The notes: generated by a model not told the origin, from the letters alone. 64,000 bases of DNA from Sphingobacterium griseoflavum (GCF_014653155.1 NZ_BNAF01000002.1:310001-374000), one strand, 5' to 3'. Positions 26,001 through 35,202 are shown, numbered from the stretch's first letter. Made by a program: numbers and translations.

Positions 26001-27547
26001 CACCGGGCGTGGGCCTAATATCGCCACCACCGCACCACGACATCTACTCCATCGAAGATTTGGCTCAGCTCATCTTCGACTTGAAAAATGCCAACCGCGC
26101 GGCCCGTATCAACGTTAAGCTGGTATCGAAAGCCGGTGTAGGTACGATTGCAGCGGGTGTCGCGAAAGCGCACGCCGACGTTATTCTGATCGCTGGTTAT
26201 GATGGCGGTACAGGAGCATCGCCGATAAGCTCGATCAAACATGCAGGCTTACCTTGGGAACTCGGCTTAGCTGAAGCTCATCAAACCCTCGTACAAAACA
26301 GATTGCGTAGCCGTGTCGTATTGCAAGCTGATGGCCAAATGAAAACAGGGCGCGACATTGTTATCGCAACCTTACTAGGTGCCGAGGAGTGGGGTGTGGC
26401 GACCGCGGCGCTGGTGGCAGGTGGATGTATCATGATGCGCAAATGCCATTTGAACACTTGCCCTGTCGGCGTAGCCACGCAAGATCCGGAATTGCAGAAA
26501 CTATTCTCCGGAAAGCCGGAAGATATCGTGAACCTATTCCGCTTTTTGGCCGAAGAGATCCGCGAAATTATGGCAGAGCTTGGCTTCCGCAGCATCAACG
26601 AAATGGTGGGACGTGCACAGTTCCTTAAGAAACGAGAAAATATCGACCATTGGAAAGCTTCAAAAATCGACTTCTCCAAAGTGCTTTACGTGGCTCGTAA
26701 CGAACCGTCGGAAAGCCTATACAATACGCAAGAGCAGGATCACGGCATGAGCATGATCTTAGATTGGGGTTTGTTAAAGCAAGCCAAATCAGCGCTAGAT
26801 ACAAAGACCCCTGCCTTCGGCACATTTAAGGTGAAAAACACGGATCGCACGATAGGCACCATGCTATCCAACGAAATCTCTAAAATTTATGGGGCAGATG
26901 GTTTACCTGATAACACCATTAACTTCAAGTTTGAAGGCTCTGCAGGGCAGTCTTTTGGTGCCTTTGGCGCAAAAGGTCTTTCTTTTGAGCTGGAAGGCGA
27001 GGCAAACGACTATGTTGGCAAGGGCCTATCTGGGGCGCAGTTAGCCATTTACCCGACAGCTGACAGCCCATTGACGGCACATGACAACATCATCATTGGC
27101 AACGTGGCCCTGTATGGCGCTACCTCAGGGCACCTCTTTATCAATGGTATGGCCGGAGAACGCTTTGCTGTCCGCAACTCGGGCGCGACAGCCGTCGTAG
27201 AAGGTATAGGCGACCATGGTTGCGAATACATGACGGGCGGACGTGCGTTGATCTTAGGCCCAACGGGCAGGAACTTCGCCGCCGGCATGAGTGGAGGTAT
27301 CGCATGGATATATGACATCTCGGGCACCTTCCGCGACAACTGCAACCAAGAGATGGTCGATCTTGACCCACTGGATACCGAAGATGAAAATGCCATTATT
27401 GCATTACTGAAACGGCATATTAACCTGACAAGTAGCGAGCGTGCCAGCTTCATCTTGCAAGATTGGGCAAATGAAAAAGGTAAATTTATCAAGGTATTCC
27501 CAAGGGAATACAAGAATGTGTTACGTAAAAAATTAGTGGAAGCTTAA
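23033..27547 (+). CDS. gltB: Glutamate synthase large subunit (1504 aa)
   Basis: Makes two glutamates from glutamine and 2-oxoglutarate. The nucleophile is Cys21, preceded by a 20-residue propeptide that is normally removed (DACGVGF). Domains in order: class II glutamine amidotransferase (to about 420), central domain (about 480-760), FMN-binding synthase (about 820-1190) and GXGXG beta-helix (about 1260-1450). The 3Fe-4S cysteines lie around residues 1132-1143 (CIMMRKCHLNTC). Full length for the family. GAGGAG precedes the ATG by 6 nt, an unusually good Shine-Dalgarno for this genome. gltD follows after 19 bp. Confidence 0.98.
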   Translation: MINERLPEQGLYNPDFEHDACGVGFVAHIKGQKSHQQVRDALTMLENMEHRGACGCDPESGDGAGIMIQLPHEFLWEECINLGIQLEEPGYYGTGMVFLPKEADLNTICREAIMEATASRGMKFLGFRDVPVSREGIGPTALSAEPEIVQFFVSRPDGVSTTEDFERKLFVLRRLIIQLVKQHQEYPLPLYIASLSCKTIIYKGQLTTYQVGTYYDDLKDSRVVSAFGLVHSRFSTNTFPSWSLAQPFRNIAHNGEINTLTGNLNWFYAGARALSSPYFTEEEMQILLPVVDRGQSDSACLDNVVELLLHSGRSLPHVMLMLVPEAWDGNTQMDPLKKAFYEYHATLMEPWDGPAALCFTDGKTIGATLDRNGLRPLRFAITSDDRVIVASEAGALPIPESLIIKKGRQQPGKIFVVDMEKGQIRSDEEVKGELIRQQPYSEWLDNYKIRMDELEEPRVSYTYLKKESVFKYQQAFGYSREDLETILTPMALTGYEPIGSMGTDVPLAILSDQPQHLSSYFKQFFAQVTNPPIDPIRERLVMSLATFIGNAGNILIEDKKFCHCVTLEHPILTSSELEKLRSIDTGIFQAKTLQLYFQADGKSGSLEAGLERLCRYADDAVRDGFEVIILSDRAIDSQHAAIPSILAVSAVHHHLIKTGNRGAVGLVVEAGDVWEVHHFACLLAFGATAINPYMALASIRTMKELGQIETDLVWEDLKKNYVKAICAGLLKIFSKMGISTLQSYHGAQIFEVLGIDKSVVDDYFCGSVSRIGGLKLDDIAKEALSKHWRAFGESRVEKKLLPEGGLYQWKRRGEGHLWSPETVHLLQKACRTTDYNSYKQYASIINNQKERMFTLRGLLDFAKHRTPVSIDEVEPIENIMKRFATGAMSMGSISTEAHSTLAIAMNRIGAKSNTGEGGEDPARFERLANGDSMRSAIKQVASARFGVTSHYLTEADEIQIKMAQGAKPGEGGQLPGHKVNDFIARLRHATPGVGLISPPPHHDIYSIEDLAQLIFDLKNANRAARINVKLVSKAGVGTIAAGVAKAHADVILIAGYDGGTGASPISSIKHAGLPWELGLAEAHQTLVQNRLRSRVVLQADGQMKTGRDIVIATLLGAEEWGVATAALVAGGCIMMRKCHLNTCPVGVATQDPELQKLFSGKPEDIVNLFRFLAEEIREIMAELGFRSINEMVGRAQFLKKRENIDHWKASKIDFSKVLYVARNEPSESLYNTQEQDHGMSMILDWGLLKQAKSALDTKTPAFGTFKVKNTDRTIGTMLSNEISKIYGADGLPDNTINFKFEGSAGQSFGAFGAKGLSFELEGEANDYVGKGLSGAQLAIYPTADSPLTAHDNIIIGNVALYGATSGHLFINGMAGERFAVRNSGATAVVEGIGDHGCEYMTGGRALILGPTGRNFAAGMSGGIAWIYDISGTFRDNCNQEMVDLDPLDTEDENAIIALLKRHINLTSSERASFILQDWANEKGKFIKVFPREYKNVLRKKLVEA

Positions 27548-27566
27548 TTTAGCGGAGGAAACAGAC

Positions 27567-29033
27567 ATGGGAAAACCAACAGGATTTTTAGAATATGAAA
27601 GAGCGCTTCCGCAGAAAGATACTGTAGAAAGCAGAAAGCAAAATTACCAGGAATTTGTACATAGCTATTCCGATGATCAATTAAACAACCAGGCCGCGCG
27701 ATGTATGAACTGCGGCATACCATTCTGTCATTCAGGCTGTCCGCTCGGCAACGTGATCCCGGAATTCAACGACGCCGTTTACGACGCCCGTTGGGAAGAG
27801 GCCTACAACATTTTGGTATCAACCAACAATTTCCCGGAGTTTACCGGAAGAATATGCCCTGCACCATGCGAAGCCGCTTGTGTGCTTGGCATCAACAAAT
27901 CGCCCGTAGCGATTGAAGAAATCGAAAAGCATATCATTGAGATTGCCTTCAAAAACAACTTCGTGAAACCGAATAAAAATTTCATCAAAACGGGTAAGAG
28001 CATTGCCGTGATTGGTGGAGGGCCGGCCGGCTTGGCTGCCGCAGCACAATTGAATAAGGCGGGTCACGATGTCGTCCTATACGAACGTGATGATAAGGTC
28101 GGCGGGCTGTTACGCTATGGCATCCCAGATTTCAAACTGGACAAATCGATCATCGATCGTCGCATAGCCGTTATGGAGCAGTCAGGTGTCGTATTTCGCA
28201 CCAATGCCGAAGTGGGTGTGAATGTGCCAGTCAGTGAACTACAAGCATATGATGCAATCGTGCTGGCCGGAGGATCAACGGTACCACGCAATCTTCCCAT
28301 TCCAGGCAGGGAACTTAAAGGCGTACATTACGCCATGGAGTTCTTGAAACAACAAAACAAACGAGTGGGCAACTCGCCTATTGAGGTAGAGGAAATACAT
28401 GCAGCGGGCAAGAACGTATTAGTGATTGGTGGTGGAGATACCGGCTCTGATTGTGTAGGCACATCGAACCGTCACGGCGCAAAAAGTGTTACGCAATTCG
28501 AGTTGATGCCACAACCGCCTAAAGATCGTACGGTCGCCATGCCTTGGCCTACCTATCCTATGCTGCTAAAGACAACGACTTCTCACGAGGAGGGATGCCA
28601 ACGTCACTGGAGCGTCAGCACAAAAGCCTTTTTAGGCGATGATCATGGTCATGTACGCGCCGCCCTTGTAGTAGATTTGGAATGGGAAACAGATGCACTC
28701 GGTAGACCAACCAAATTCAAAGAGGTAGAAGGATCCGAGCGCGAACTGCCTTGCGAGCTAGTCACGTTAGCTATGGGCTTTTTACACCCCCAACACGAGG
28801 GTCTACTGCAGCAGCTCGGCGTAAAGTTGAACGGTCGTGGCAATGTGGATGCGACGGAAACAGACTACAAGGCATCTGCCGATAAGGTATTTGTGGCAGG
28901 CGATATGCGTCGCGGACAATCCCTCGTAGTATGGGCGATCTCCGAAGGTCGCGAATGTGCGCGCAAAGTAGACGAGTTCCTCATGGGATATTCGGAACTG
29001 GAGCGCAAAGATAAAGCTGTCTCATACGCTTAA
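27567..29033 (+). CDS. gltD: Glutamate synthase small subunit (488 aa)
   Basis: Passes electrons from NADPH to the large subunit. The N-terminal part has two 4Fe-4S cysteine sets (CMNCGIPFCHSGCPLGN and CPAPCEAAC). An FAD-binding Rossmann motif VIGGGPAGLAAA starts near residue 150 and a second VIGGGDTGSDC near 290 binds NADPH. The C terminus has the FVAGDMRRGQSLVVWAI flavin-contact segment. GGAGG precedes the ATG. Same operon as gltB; a strong terminator follows. Confidence 0.97.
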   Translation: MGKPTGFLEYERALPQKDTVESRKQNYQEFVHSYSDDQLNNQAARCMNCGIPFCHSGCPLGNVIPEFNDAVYDARWEEAYNILVSTNNFPEFTGRICPAPCEAACVLGINKSPVAIEEIEKHIIEIAFKNNFVKPNKNFIKTGKSIAVIGGGPAGLAAAAQLNKAGHDVVLYERDDKVGGLLRYGIPDFKLDKSIIDRRIAVMEQSGVVFRTNAEVGVNVPVSELQAYDAIVLAGGSTVPRNLPIPGRELKGVHYAMEFLKQQNKRVGNSPIEVEEIHAAGKNVLVIGGGDTGSDCVGTSNRHGAKSVTQFELMPQPPKDRTVAMPWPTYPMLLKTTTSHEEGCQRHWSVSTKAFLGDDHGHVRAALVVDLEWETDALGRPTKFKEVEGSERELPCELVTLAMGFLHPQHEGLLQQLGVKLNGRGNVDATETDYKASADKVFVAGDMRRGQSLVVWAISEGRECARKVDEFLMGYSELERKDKAVSYA

Positions 29034-29059
29034 TTTCATATACTTTAGTAAAAAGTGAG

Positions 29060-29087
29060 AAACCGGACTAGGTCCGGTTTTTTTGTT
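29060..29087 (+). terminator. Terminator of the gltBD operon
   Basis: AACCGGAC pairs with GTCCGGTT over a three-base loop, followed by a T-run. It lies about 27 bp after the gltD stop. Confidence 0.85.
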
Positions 29088-29227
29088 TTTGATGGGTAGC
29101 TTTCGCTCGATAAAAACAAGCTGAAAATCATTGCTAGGCGATTATTTGTACCGCAGGATACGGATGCGGGGATGGCAACACATCCTGTCGCCCTATAGTT
29201 GACAATCTTTTCTCCTTAATCCTGCTT

Positions 29228-30139
29228 TCAATGCAATTTTCGATTGATTAACCGACGTTCCTTCTTCTCGATATAGGTCTTGATGTAAGGATAGATAAAC
29301 ACGGCGCCCAATACGATGACGGCACCTACGTAAAATCCGACGCTCATCGTTTCTTTATGTCCAAAAATCAAGACCGCCAAGATAATACCGTATACAGGTT
29401 CCATATTGGTGGTTAAGGCGACGGTAAAGGCAGTTAGCTCCTTCATCACCGCCACACCCAAGACGTAAGCTACCGCGGTGCATAACACACCTAGCAGAAG
29501 CAGATATGCCCAATCAGAACCCTGCGGCCACATGCGCACATTAAAGTCGCCCGCCAACAGCATGATCACCGAGACCCAAAAACCTGCACCTAGCATTTCG
29601 TAAAAGGTGATGATCGTCGGACTCGTATGTTTAACCATGCGGGCATTCAAGATGGAAAATATGCTAGCACAAACTGCACAGGAAAGACCACATAAAATGC
29701 CCCAAACATATTGAAATTCAAACTTAAAAATGAGATAGATACCGAATACGATGACCAATCCGACACCTACATCCGACAAGGCTATCTTCTTACGATTGAT
29801 GATAGGCTCTAAAATGGATGTGAAGAGTGTTACGGAAGAAAGCGTAACCAATGTGACGGATACGTTGGCGATCTTTATGGCATGAAAGAATAGCACCCAA
29901 TGTAATCCCACCAGGCCGCCTACCATTAAAAACTGGACGAGACGTTCCTTGCATACATAAACAGATTTGCCCATCATAATGAAATACACAAATAAAGATA
30001 AGGCTGCAATCAACACGCGATACCATACCAAATGCAGGGCGGATATAGAGATGAGTTCACCCAAAACACCAGTAAATCCCCATATCAAAACTGTAAAATG
30101 TAAGATAAGGACGTTTTTATTAATAGGAAATTGTCTCAT
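29228..30139 (-). CDS. DMT-superfamily (EamA) transporter (303 aa)
   Basis: Ten predicted membrane segments in two EamA repeats (about residues 8-140 and 150-290). Recognisable pieces are HFTVLIWGFTGVLGEL at the N terminus and YVLGVAVMKELTAFTVALTTNMEPVYGIILA in the second repeat. Such inner-membrane carriers export or import amino acids and other small metabolites; substrate is not predictable. The ATG is one base past the stop of the LptF/G permease gene, so it is the last gene of that operon. The C terminus is basic and cytoplasmic. Confidence 0.85.
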   Translation of the reverse strand: MRQFPINKNVLILHFTVLIWGFTGVLGELISISALHLVWYRVLIAALSLFVYFIMMGKSVYVCKERLVQFLMVGGLVGLHWVLFFHAIKIANVSVTLVTLSSVTLFTSILEPIINRKKIALSDVGVGLVIVFGIYLIFKFEFQYVWGILCGLSCAVCASIFSILNARMVKHTSPTIITFYEMLGAGFWVSVIMLLAGDFNVRMWPQGSDWAYLLLLGVLCTAVAYVLGVAVMKELTAFTVALTTNMEPVYGIILAVLIFGHKETMSVGFYVGAVIVLGAVFIYPYIKTYIEKKERRLINRKLH

Positions 30140-30140
30140 G

Positions 30141-31223
30141 TTATTTGGGGGCCTTGTATTTCAACCAAAATGCCAAGGTAAGAAATATCACATTGGGAAT
30201 CAGAATAGCGATCAAGGGAGGCAAACCACCTTTTAAGGAGAACATGGTGGAAAACTGAACGAGTACCAAGAAAGTAAAGCTCAAGGCAATACCAATACCT
30301 AGGCTCAAACCAATACCACCTCGAACTTTCTTGGAGGAAAGCGAAACTCCCATAAGCGTTAAAATAAACGCAGAAAATGGACCGATATACCGCTTATATT
30401 TCTCCAGTAATAGGTCGGTCATCATACCCGTACCGCGCGTCTCCTCCTTGCTGATCCGGTCGTTTAACTCATCGGTGTCCATTGCGGTAAATACATTGTC
30501 GTAAACCTCAAAATCGCGCGGAAGCATATCCAACGTCGTATCCCTACTGGTACCTTTATCCATTTTCTCCTGCAGACCATTGATGGTACGCACAGTATAA
30601 TCTTCTATTTTCCATTTTGTGGCAACCGAGTCCCAAGTAATACGTTCTGCTATTAACTTCTCTGTCAGCTGGTCGCCGTTAAACTTTTCCAAAGAGAATT
30701 TATAGCCGATGTTACGCCGGGTATCAAAATTATCGATATAAACGTAGGTGTTCGAGTCGATTTGCATGTGGGTAGACATCGTTGACCCACTAACCTTTTG
30801 CGGTTTGACGTAAACATTCTCGAAATTCACCTTTATTTTATTGGTATAGGGGATAATCCAAATATTAGAAACCAAGGTGAAACTAAAGATTAGACCTGCG
30901 GAAATCATATAGGGACGGAGGAAACGATTGAAGCTCATCCCGCCGCTTAATATAGGAACAACCTCTGTTTGGTCCGCCATCTTAGACGTGAAAAAGATCA
31001 CGGCAATAAAATTTATAAGCGGTGTTAGCATGTTCAGAAAAAATGGAATACTTCCCAATGCATAGTATTCCAAAAAAACCTTCGACATGGGTGCCTTATT
31101 CTTCAGGAAATCATCTAGCTTTTCAGACACATCAAACACCACGATCACCACAATAAAGATACCCACCGTAAACACGAAGGTGCTTAGGTATTTCTTAATA
31201 ATATAGCGATCTATAATGTTCAT
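30141..31223 (-). CDS. LptF/LptG (YjgP/YjgQ) family permease (360 aa)
   Basis: Inner-membrane subunit of the LptBFGC lipopolysaccharide extraction complex. It begins MNIIDRYIIKKYLSTFVFTVGIFI, has three membrane segments before a periplasmic jellyroll domain (about residues 125-265) and three after it (GPFSAFILTLMGVSLSSKK to the end). Length and topology are those of LptF/G. It lies between tgt and the DMT transporter; adjacency of tgt and this permease is common in Bacteroidota. The 140-bp gap to tgt contains no clear terminator. Confidence 0.9.
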   Translation of the reverse strand: MNIIDRYIIKKYLSTFVFTVGIFIVVIVVFDVSEKLDDFLKNKAPMSKVFLEYYALGSIPFFLNMLTPLINFIAVIFFTSKMADQTEVVPILSGGMSFNRFLRPYMISAGLIFSFTLVSNIWIIPYTNKIKVNFENVYVKPQKVSGSTMSTHMQIDSNTYVYIDNFDTRRNIGYKFSLEKFNGDQLTEKLIAERITWDSVATKWKIEDYTVRTINGLQEKMDKGTSRDTTLDMLPRDFEVYDNVFTAMDTDELNDRISKEETRGTGMMTDLLLEKYKRYIGPFSAFILTLMGVSLSSKKVRGGIGLSLGIGIALSFTFLVLVQFSTMFSLKGGLPPLIAILIPNVIFLTLAFWLKYKAPK

Positions 31224-31363
31224 TTTTAAACTTAAAAAGTCAAAATTAAAAAATCAAAACCTTGGATACTGCACGGGCGCATACTTCGTTACCAAAGGGA
31301 CACCTGCTAAAAAGCCAAACCTCGCATACATACCGCATACGCTGTATGTATGCACATGGAACC

Positions 31364-32494
31364 TTACAGCCTTTGCCCCAGCACATTAACCATTTTTGCC
31401 TTCCAATCGTAAAATGTGCCATCTATAATTTTTTCACGCGCCTGCTTGACCAACCAAAGGTAAAAATGAAGATTATGTAGCGAGGCTATCTGTGCTCCCA
31501 AAATTTCTTGCGAGCGGATTAAGTGTCGAAGATAAGCCTTCGTGTGCACCTGATCCACGAGAAGATCGCTTGCTGCTTCAATGGGTGAAAAATCGTCTTT
31601 CCATTTCTCGTTTTTAATATTGATAATGCCGTTTTGCGTAAACAGCATACCATTACGGGCATTTCGGGTAGGCATGACACAATCAAACATATCAATACCA
31701 AGCGCTATATTCTCCAGCAGATTGATTGGTGTACCAACCCCCATAAGATAACGCGGTTTATCCTTCGGCAAAATATTTGTCACCACCTCGGTCATCGCGT
31801 ACATTTCCTCCGCAGGCTCGCCCACAGACAATCCACCTATCGCATTACCATCCCGATTGAAGGAAGCGATCACTTCGGCGGATTTTTCACGCAGATCTTT
31901 ATATACGGAGCCTTGTACAATAGGAAACAATGTTTGCTCATAACCATATAGGGGTGCTGTACTATCAAAACGATCGACACAACGTTTTAGCCAGCGATGG
32001 GTCATATCAAGCGACTTGCGGGCATAACTGTACTCGCAGGGATAGGGCGTACATTCGTCGAAAGCCATAATAATATCGGCTCCAATCACGCGCTGTGTAT
32101 CCATCACATTTTCTGGTGTAAAGAGATGCTTTGATCCGTCAATATGCGATCGGAACGTTACACCTTCCTCACGAATCTTACGCACCTCTGTCAGCGAATA
32201 CACTTGATAACCGCCTGAGTCAGTCAGGATCGGGCCATGCCAGTTGTTAAATTTGTGCAAGCCCCCTGCTTTATGCAACACGTCCAAGCCTGGACGTAGA
32301 TACAGGTGATAGGTGTTTCCCAAGATAATCTGCGCCTGTATATCCTGTACCAGTTCATGCTGATGTACAGCTTTCACCGTACCGGCTGTACCGACCGGCA
32401 TAAAAATAGGTGTCTGAATAGTTCCGTGCGCGGTTTCTAGCACCCCAGCACGTGCTCTGGAATCTTTATCTTGTGCCTGAAGCGTAAATCTCAT
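31364..32494 (-). CDS. tgt: tRNA-guanine transglycosylase (376 aa)
   Basis: Exchanges G34 for preQ1 in tRNAs with GUN anticodons, a step of queuosine synthesis. TIM-barrel protein with DSGGYQVYSL near residue 92, MAFDECTPYP and the GIDMFDCVMPTRNARNG segment containing the nucleophilic Asp. The zinc-binding CxCxxC usually found before AYLRHL is missing: that stretch reads EAASDLLVDQVHTKAYLRHL, while the later His in LHNLHFY is kept. First gene of the tgt-permease-transporter unit; TATTTTTG lies 37 nt upstream of the ATG. Confidence 0.95.
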   Translation of the reverse strand: MRFTLQAQDKDSRARAGVLETAHGTIQTPIFMPVGTAGTVKAVHQHELVQDIQAQIILGNTYHLYLRPGLDVLHKAGGLHKFNNWHGPILTDSGGYQVYSLTEVRKIREEGVTFRSHIDGSKHLFTPENVMDTQRVIGADIIMAFDECTPYPCEYSYARKSLDMTHRWLKRCVDRFDSTAPLYGYEQTLFPIVQGSVYKDLREKSAEVIASFNRDGNAIGGLSVGEPAEEMYAMTEVVTNILPKDKPRYLMGVGTPINLLENIALGIDMFDCVMPTRNARNGMLFTQNGIINIKNEKWKDDFSPIEAASDLLVDQVHTKAYLRHLIRSQEILGAQIASLHNLHFYLWLVKQAREKIIDGTFYDWKAKMVNVLGQRL

Positions 32495-32531
32495 ATCCTC
32501 TTTTCCCCTTTACCCTGTGATAAAATCCCTG

Positions 32532-32539
32532 CAAAAATA
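32532..32539 (-). promoter_or_regulatory. -7 element for tgt
   Basis: The minus strand reads TATTTTTG, a full consensus match, 37 nt before the ATG and back-to-back with the glycosyltransferase promoter. Confidence 0.5.
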
Positions 32540-32602
32540 GGATAAAAAATGGCAGGAAACGAGTGCCAAACAAAATCTTAATAAAACTTAACGAATTCTC
32601 CG

Positions 32603-32631
32603 TTGTATCTTACAAGAAGACCTTATCTTTG
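32603..32631 (+). promoter_or_regulatory. Promoter of the glycosyltransferase gene
   Basis: TTG at 32603-32605 and TATCTTTG at 32624-32631 are separated by 18 nt, fitting the Bacteroidota -33/-7 arrangement. The -7 box ends 10 nt before the ATG at 32642, which rules out the upstream in-frame TTG as start. Confidence 0.6.
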
Positions 32632-32641
32632 CTTTTCTGTT

Positions 32642-33787
32642 ATGCTACAACTCGAACAACTCCTACCATTCTTACCGTATATTCCGCTGGGGATCCTACT
32701 TATCCTACTTTTTATCCAGCTATATTATATCTATGCGGTGTATGGTAAATTGGCGACATATAAAGTCGAGTCCTACCAAGGGAGCGTCGAAAAGCCCGGA
32801 TTGAGCGTTGTTATCTGTGCGCACAATGAACAGGAAAACCTTAAAGCATTTTTGCCGACGGTATTGACGCAAGATTACACAGATTTCGAGGTCGTGGTTG
32901 TGGACGACTGTTCCGATGATGACACGCCATGGATCTTGAAGGATTTTGCACAAAGCTACCCCGGCAAACTGAAAGTTGTGGAGATCAAAGAGCATATCCG
33001 ATTAAAAAACACGAAAAAATTTGCTGTTACCATGGGGATCAAGGCAGCAAAGCACGAGCACCTGGTCTTCACGGACGCAGATTGCCAGCCATATAGCGAA
33101 AAATGGCTGGCAGAGATCGGCGGGGCATTTAGCGCGGGAAAGGAAATCATACTCGGCTATTCCCCTTATTTTAAAGAAGCTGGTTTTTTAAATAAGCTCA
33201 TCCGTTTCGAAACCGCTCATACTGCGATGAGTTATTTAGCCTATGCACTCGTTGGAAACGCATACATGGGGGTCGGTCGTAATCTCGCGTACAGCAAAAC
33301 GCTTTTTTTCAAGGGCAAGGGGTTCAACAGACATATGCATATCAAGTCGGGCGATGACGATCTTTTTGTCAACCATAACGCAACTTCCAGCAACGTACAG
33401 ATCGCTATCCATCCAGATGCACACGTCGCTTCCGTACCTAAAACAACTTGGAAAAGTTACTACAAACAAAAGGCAAGACATTCCGGCGCTTCGGTATTGT
33501 ATAAAGCCAAGCACAAACGTATGCTTGCCACGCAACTGGTATCAGCCATATTGTTTTACCTCTCGCTGCCGCTGTGTATCGCTTTTTGCCCCTCCCTATG
33601 GCTGGCTCCATTAGCGGTCTATCTAATCCGTTTATTAAGCCAACTCCTGGTTTTCAGCAATATTTACAAAAAGCTGGATGTTCAGGGATTGCTATGGTGG
33701 TTGCCATTCCTTGACTTTTTCTATTATTTTTACATCTGTATAAACGGCGCTTTCAACCGCAACAGGAAACAAGGTTCGTGGAAATAA
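32642..33787 (+). CDS. Family 2 glycosyltransferase, membrane protein (381 aa)
   Basis: A GT-A fold transferase. One N-terminal membrane segment (about residues 8-30) precedes the catalytic domain with LSVVICAHNEQENLKAFLP, the VVVVDDCSDDDT nucleotide-binding loop, FTDADCQP (DxD metal site) and SGDDDLFVNHNA. KARHSGASVLYK is the Q/RxxRW-like region. Two or three membrane segments close the protein. It probably builds a surface polysaccharide or glycolipid from a nucleotide sugar; donor and acceptor are unknown. It is divergent from tgt. Confidence 0.88.
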   Translation: MLQLEQLLPFLPYIPLGILLILLFIQLYYIYAVYGKLATYKVESYQGSVEKPGLSVVICAHNEQENLKAFLPTVLTQDYTDFEVVVVDDCSDDDTPWILKDFAQSYPGKLKVVEIKEHIRLKNTKKFAVTMGIKAAKHEHLVFTDADCQPYSEKWLAEIGGAFSAGKEIILGYSPYFKEAGFLNKLIRFETAHTAMSYLAYALVGNAYMGVGRNLAYSKTLFFKGKGFNRHMHIKSGDDDLFVNHNATSSNVQIAIHPDAHVASVPKTTWKSYYKQKARHSGASVLYKAKHKRMLATQLVSAILFYLSLPLCIAFCPSLWLAPLAVYLIRLLSQLLVFSNIYKKLDVQGLLWWLPFLDFFYYFYICINGAFNRNRKQGSWK

Positions 33788-33847
33788 GCTCAACTACGGA
33801 TCAACAGAAAACATGAAGCAAACGAACGTCAAGACAAACGATTAACT

Positions 33848-34483
33848 ATGAACCCAACTGTCGACATCATCTATCGCTATTTCCCTAAACTTTCCGAAAA
33901 ACAGAAAGCACAGTTTGCACAACTCGCAGAAGTTTATCCTTTTTGGAATAATCAGATCAACGTGGTTTCGCGGAAAGACATCGAAAGCCTCTATTTACAC
34001 CATGTGCTACACTCTTTGGGGATCGCAAAATTTGTCAGCGAATTCACGCCTGGCACCCGCATCTTGGACGTAGGTACCGGCGGGGGGTTCCCTGGCGTTC
34101 CACTGGCCATCCTGTTCTCTGATGTCCAGTTTCACCTGGTCGATTCTATTGGTAAAAAAATAAAGGTTGTACGGGAAGTTGCTGCCGCCTTGGATTTGAA
34201 GAATATCGAGGCAGACCATATCCGAGCAGAACAACTGGACTACAAATACGACTTCGTCGTATCACGAGCGGTGACCCGGCTGGCTGATTTTGCACCATGG
34301 ATACGGAATAAGTTTGAAAAGAAAGATAAAAACGGCATTCCTAATGGCATTTTGTATTTAAAAGGCGGCGATTTAAAAGAAGAGATAAAAGAGGCGAAAT
34401 TAAAGGCCGAACTGCATCCCCTATCCAGCTACTTTAATGAGGATTTTTTTGACACGAAATATGTCGTGTACGTCCCGATGTAA
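33848..34483 (+). CDS. rsmG: 16S rRNA (guanine527-N7)-methyltransferase RsmG (211 aa)
   Basis: SAM-dependent enzyme that methylates G527 of 16S rRNA. Visible are the N-terminal YPFWNNQINVVSRKDIESLYLHHVLHS segment, the SAM motif LDVGTGGGFPGVPLAI near residue 74 and VVSRAVTRLADF. Length is normal. It is 60 bp after the glycosyltransferase and may be cotranscribed with it. Confidence 0.96.
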   Translation: MNPTVDIIYRYFPKLSEKQKAQFAQLAEVYPFWNNQINVVSRKDIESLYLHHVLHSLGIAKFVSEFTPGTRILDVGTGGGFPGVPLAILFSDVQFHLVDSIGKKIKVVREVAAALDLKNIEADHIRAEQLDYKYDFVVSRAVTRLADFAPWIRNKFEKKDKNGIPNGILYLKGGDLKEEIKEAKLKAELHPLSSYFNEDFFDTKYVVYVPM

Positions 34484-34500
34484 TCAAAAACGGTATATTA

Positions 34501-35115
34501 TTAGTCTTTTAAAGAAGAAAGCGGCGCTGTCTGCGGCGGATAGGAAAGGTCAAATCGCTCGTGTATGATAGCAGCAGAATCCCGATAGTTTTTCAATCGC
34601 TCTAGGACATAAGCCACACGCTCGTAGTAGGAACATTGCGATAGAAAATCTAGTGTAGGTTTACTGTAAAGATTAAATTTTGCAAGCGAATCCCCCTGCA
34701 ATGTCGTATATTCAGCAATCAAAGGATTCCAAATTTCGTTAACGAGATCATCCTCATATTCACGTTCAAATTGACGTTGCAATCGTCGAGAACCTTTTCC
34801 TCTACGACTAAAATGATTGTATACTTTTTGGATATTGACCCCTATTCCGAGGCCGAACATAATCATGTTGCTATCATCCCCCAAATAGTATATTTCTTTA
34901 TGGTAGGCCTTTTTGGCTTCAAAATTGGCCAAAGCATCGCTCTTTTTATTAACTACAACTTCCTCAATCGACAAGGTATCACGGGTTATGCTGTCGTTAT
35001 TCACGGTATCACGTAACAGAGGTTCTGTGCGTAAGATAGGCGGCCGTTGCGAAACGCTATAGGCGATTGACAAGCAAATTGTTGTCAGCACTATATTTAT
35101 TTGGTTACGCGGCAT
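34501..35115 (-). CDS. Hypothetical exported protein (204 aa)
   Basis: Not recognised. An N-terminal hydrophobic stretch (about residues 7-21) with positive residues before it looks like a signal peptide, ending near SVSQ. The mature part contains repeated DS/DT motifs (RDTVNNDSITRDTLSIEEVVV), a small glycine-rich segment (MIMFGLGIGVNI) and a basic, probably helical region (FSRRGKGSRRLQRQFEREYEDD). The gene converges on rsmG with 17 bp between stops. Family is probably confined to Bacteroidota; function unknown. Confidence 0.6.
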   Translation of the reverse strand: MPRNQINIVLTTICLSIAYSVSQRPPILRTEPLLRDTVNNDSITRDTLSIEEVVVNKKSDALANFEAKKAYHKEIYYLGDDSNMIMFGLGIGVNIQKVYNHFSRRGKGSRRLQRQFEREYEDDLVNEIWNPLIAEYTTLQGDSLAKFNLYSKPTLDFLSQCSYYERVAYVLERLKNYRDSAAIIHERFDLSYPPQTAPLSSLKD

Positions 35116-35202
35116 AGCATAAATATAAAAAAGGAATCCGACAGCGGGTTAAGTTTAACTGATTTTAACTCGCTATACGGTAGCTAGCCAGCTCACGCTG
35201 AT

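Noticed and set aside
31262..31480. 72-codon frame opposite the end of tgt
   Set aside because: Shadow of the tgt reading frame on the other strand.
32603..32641. Extended N terminus of the glycosyltransferase from TTG
   Set aside because: The -7 element lies between this codon and the ATG at 32642, so the TTG is outside the transcript.
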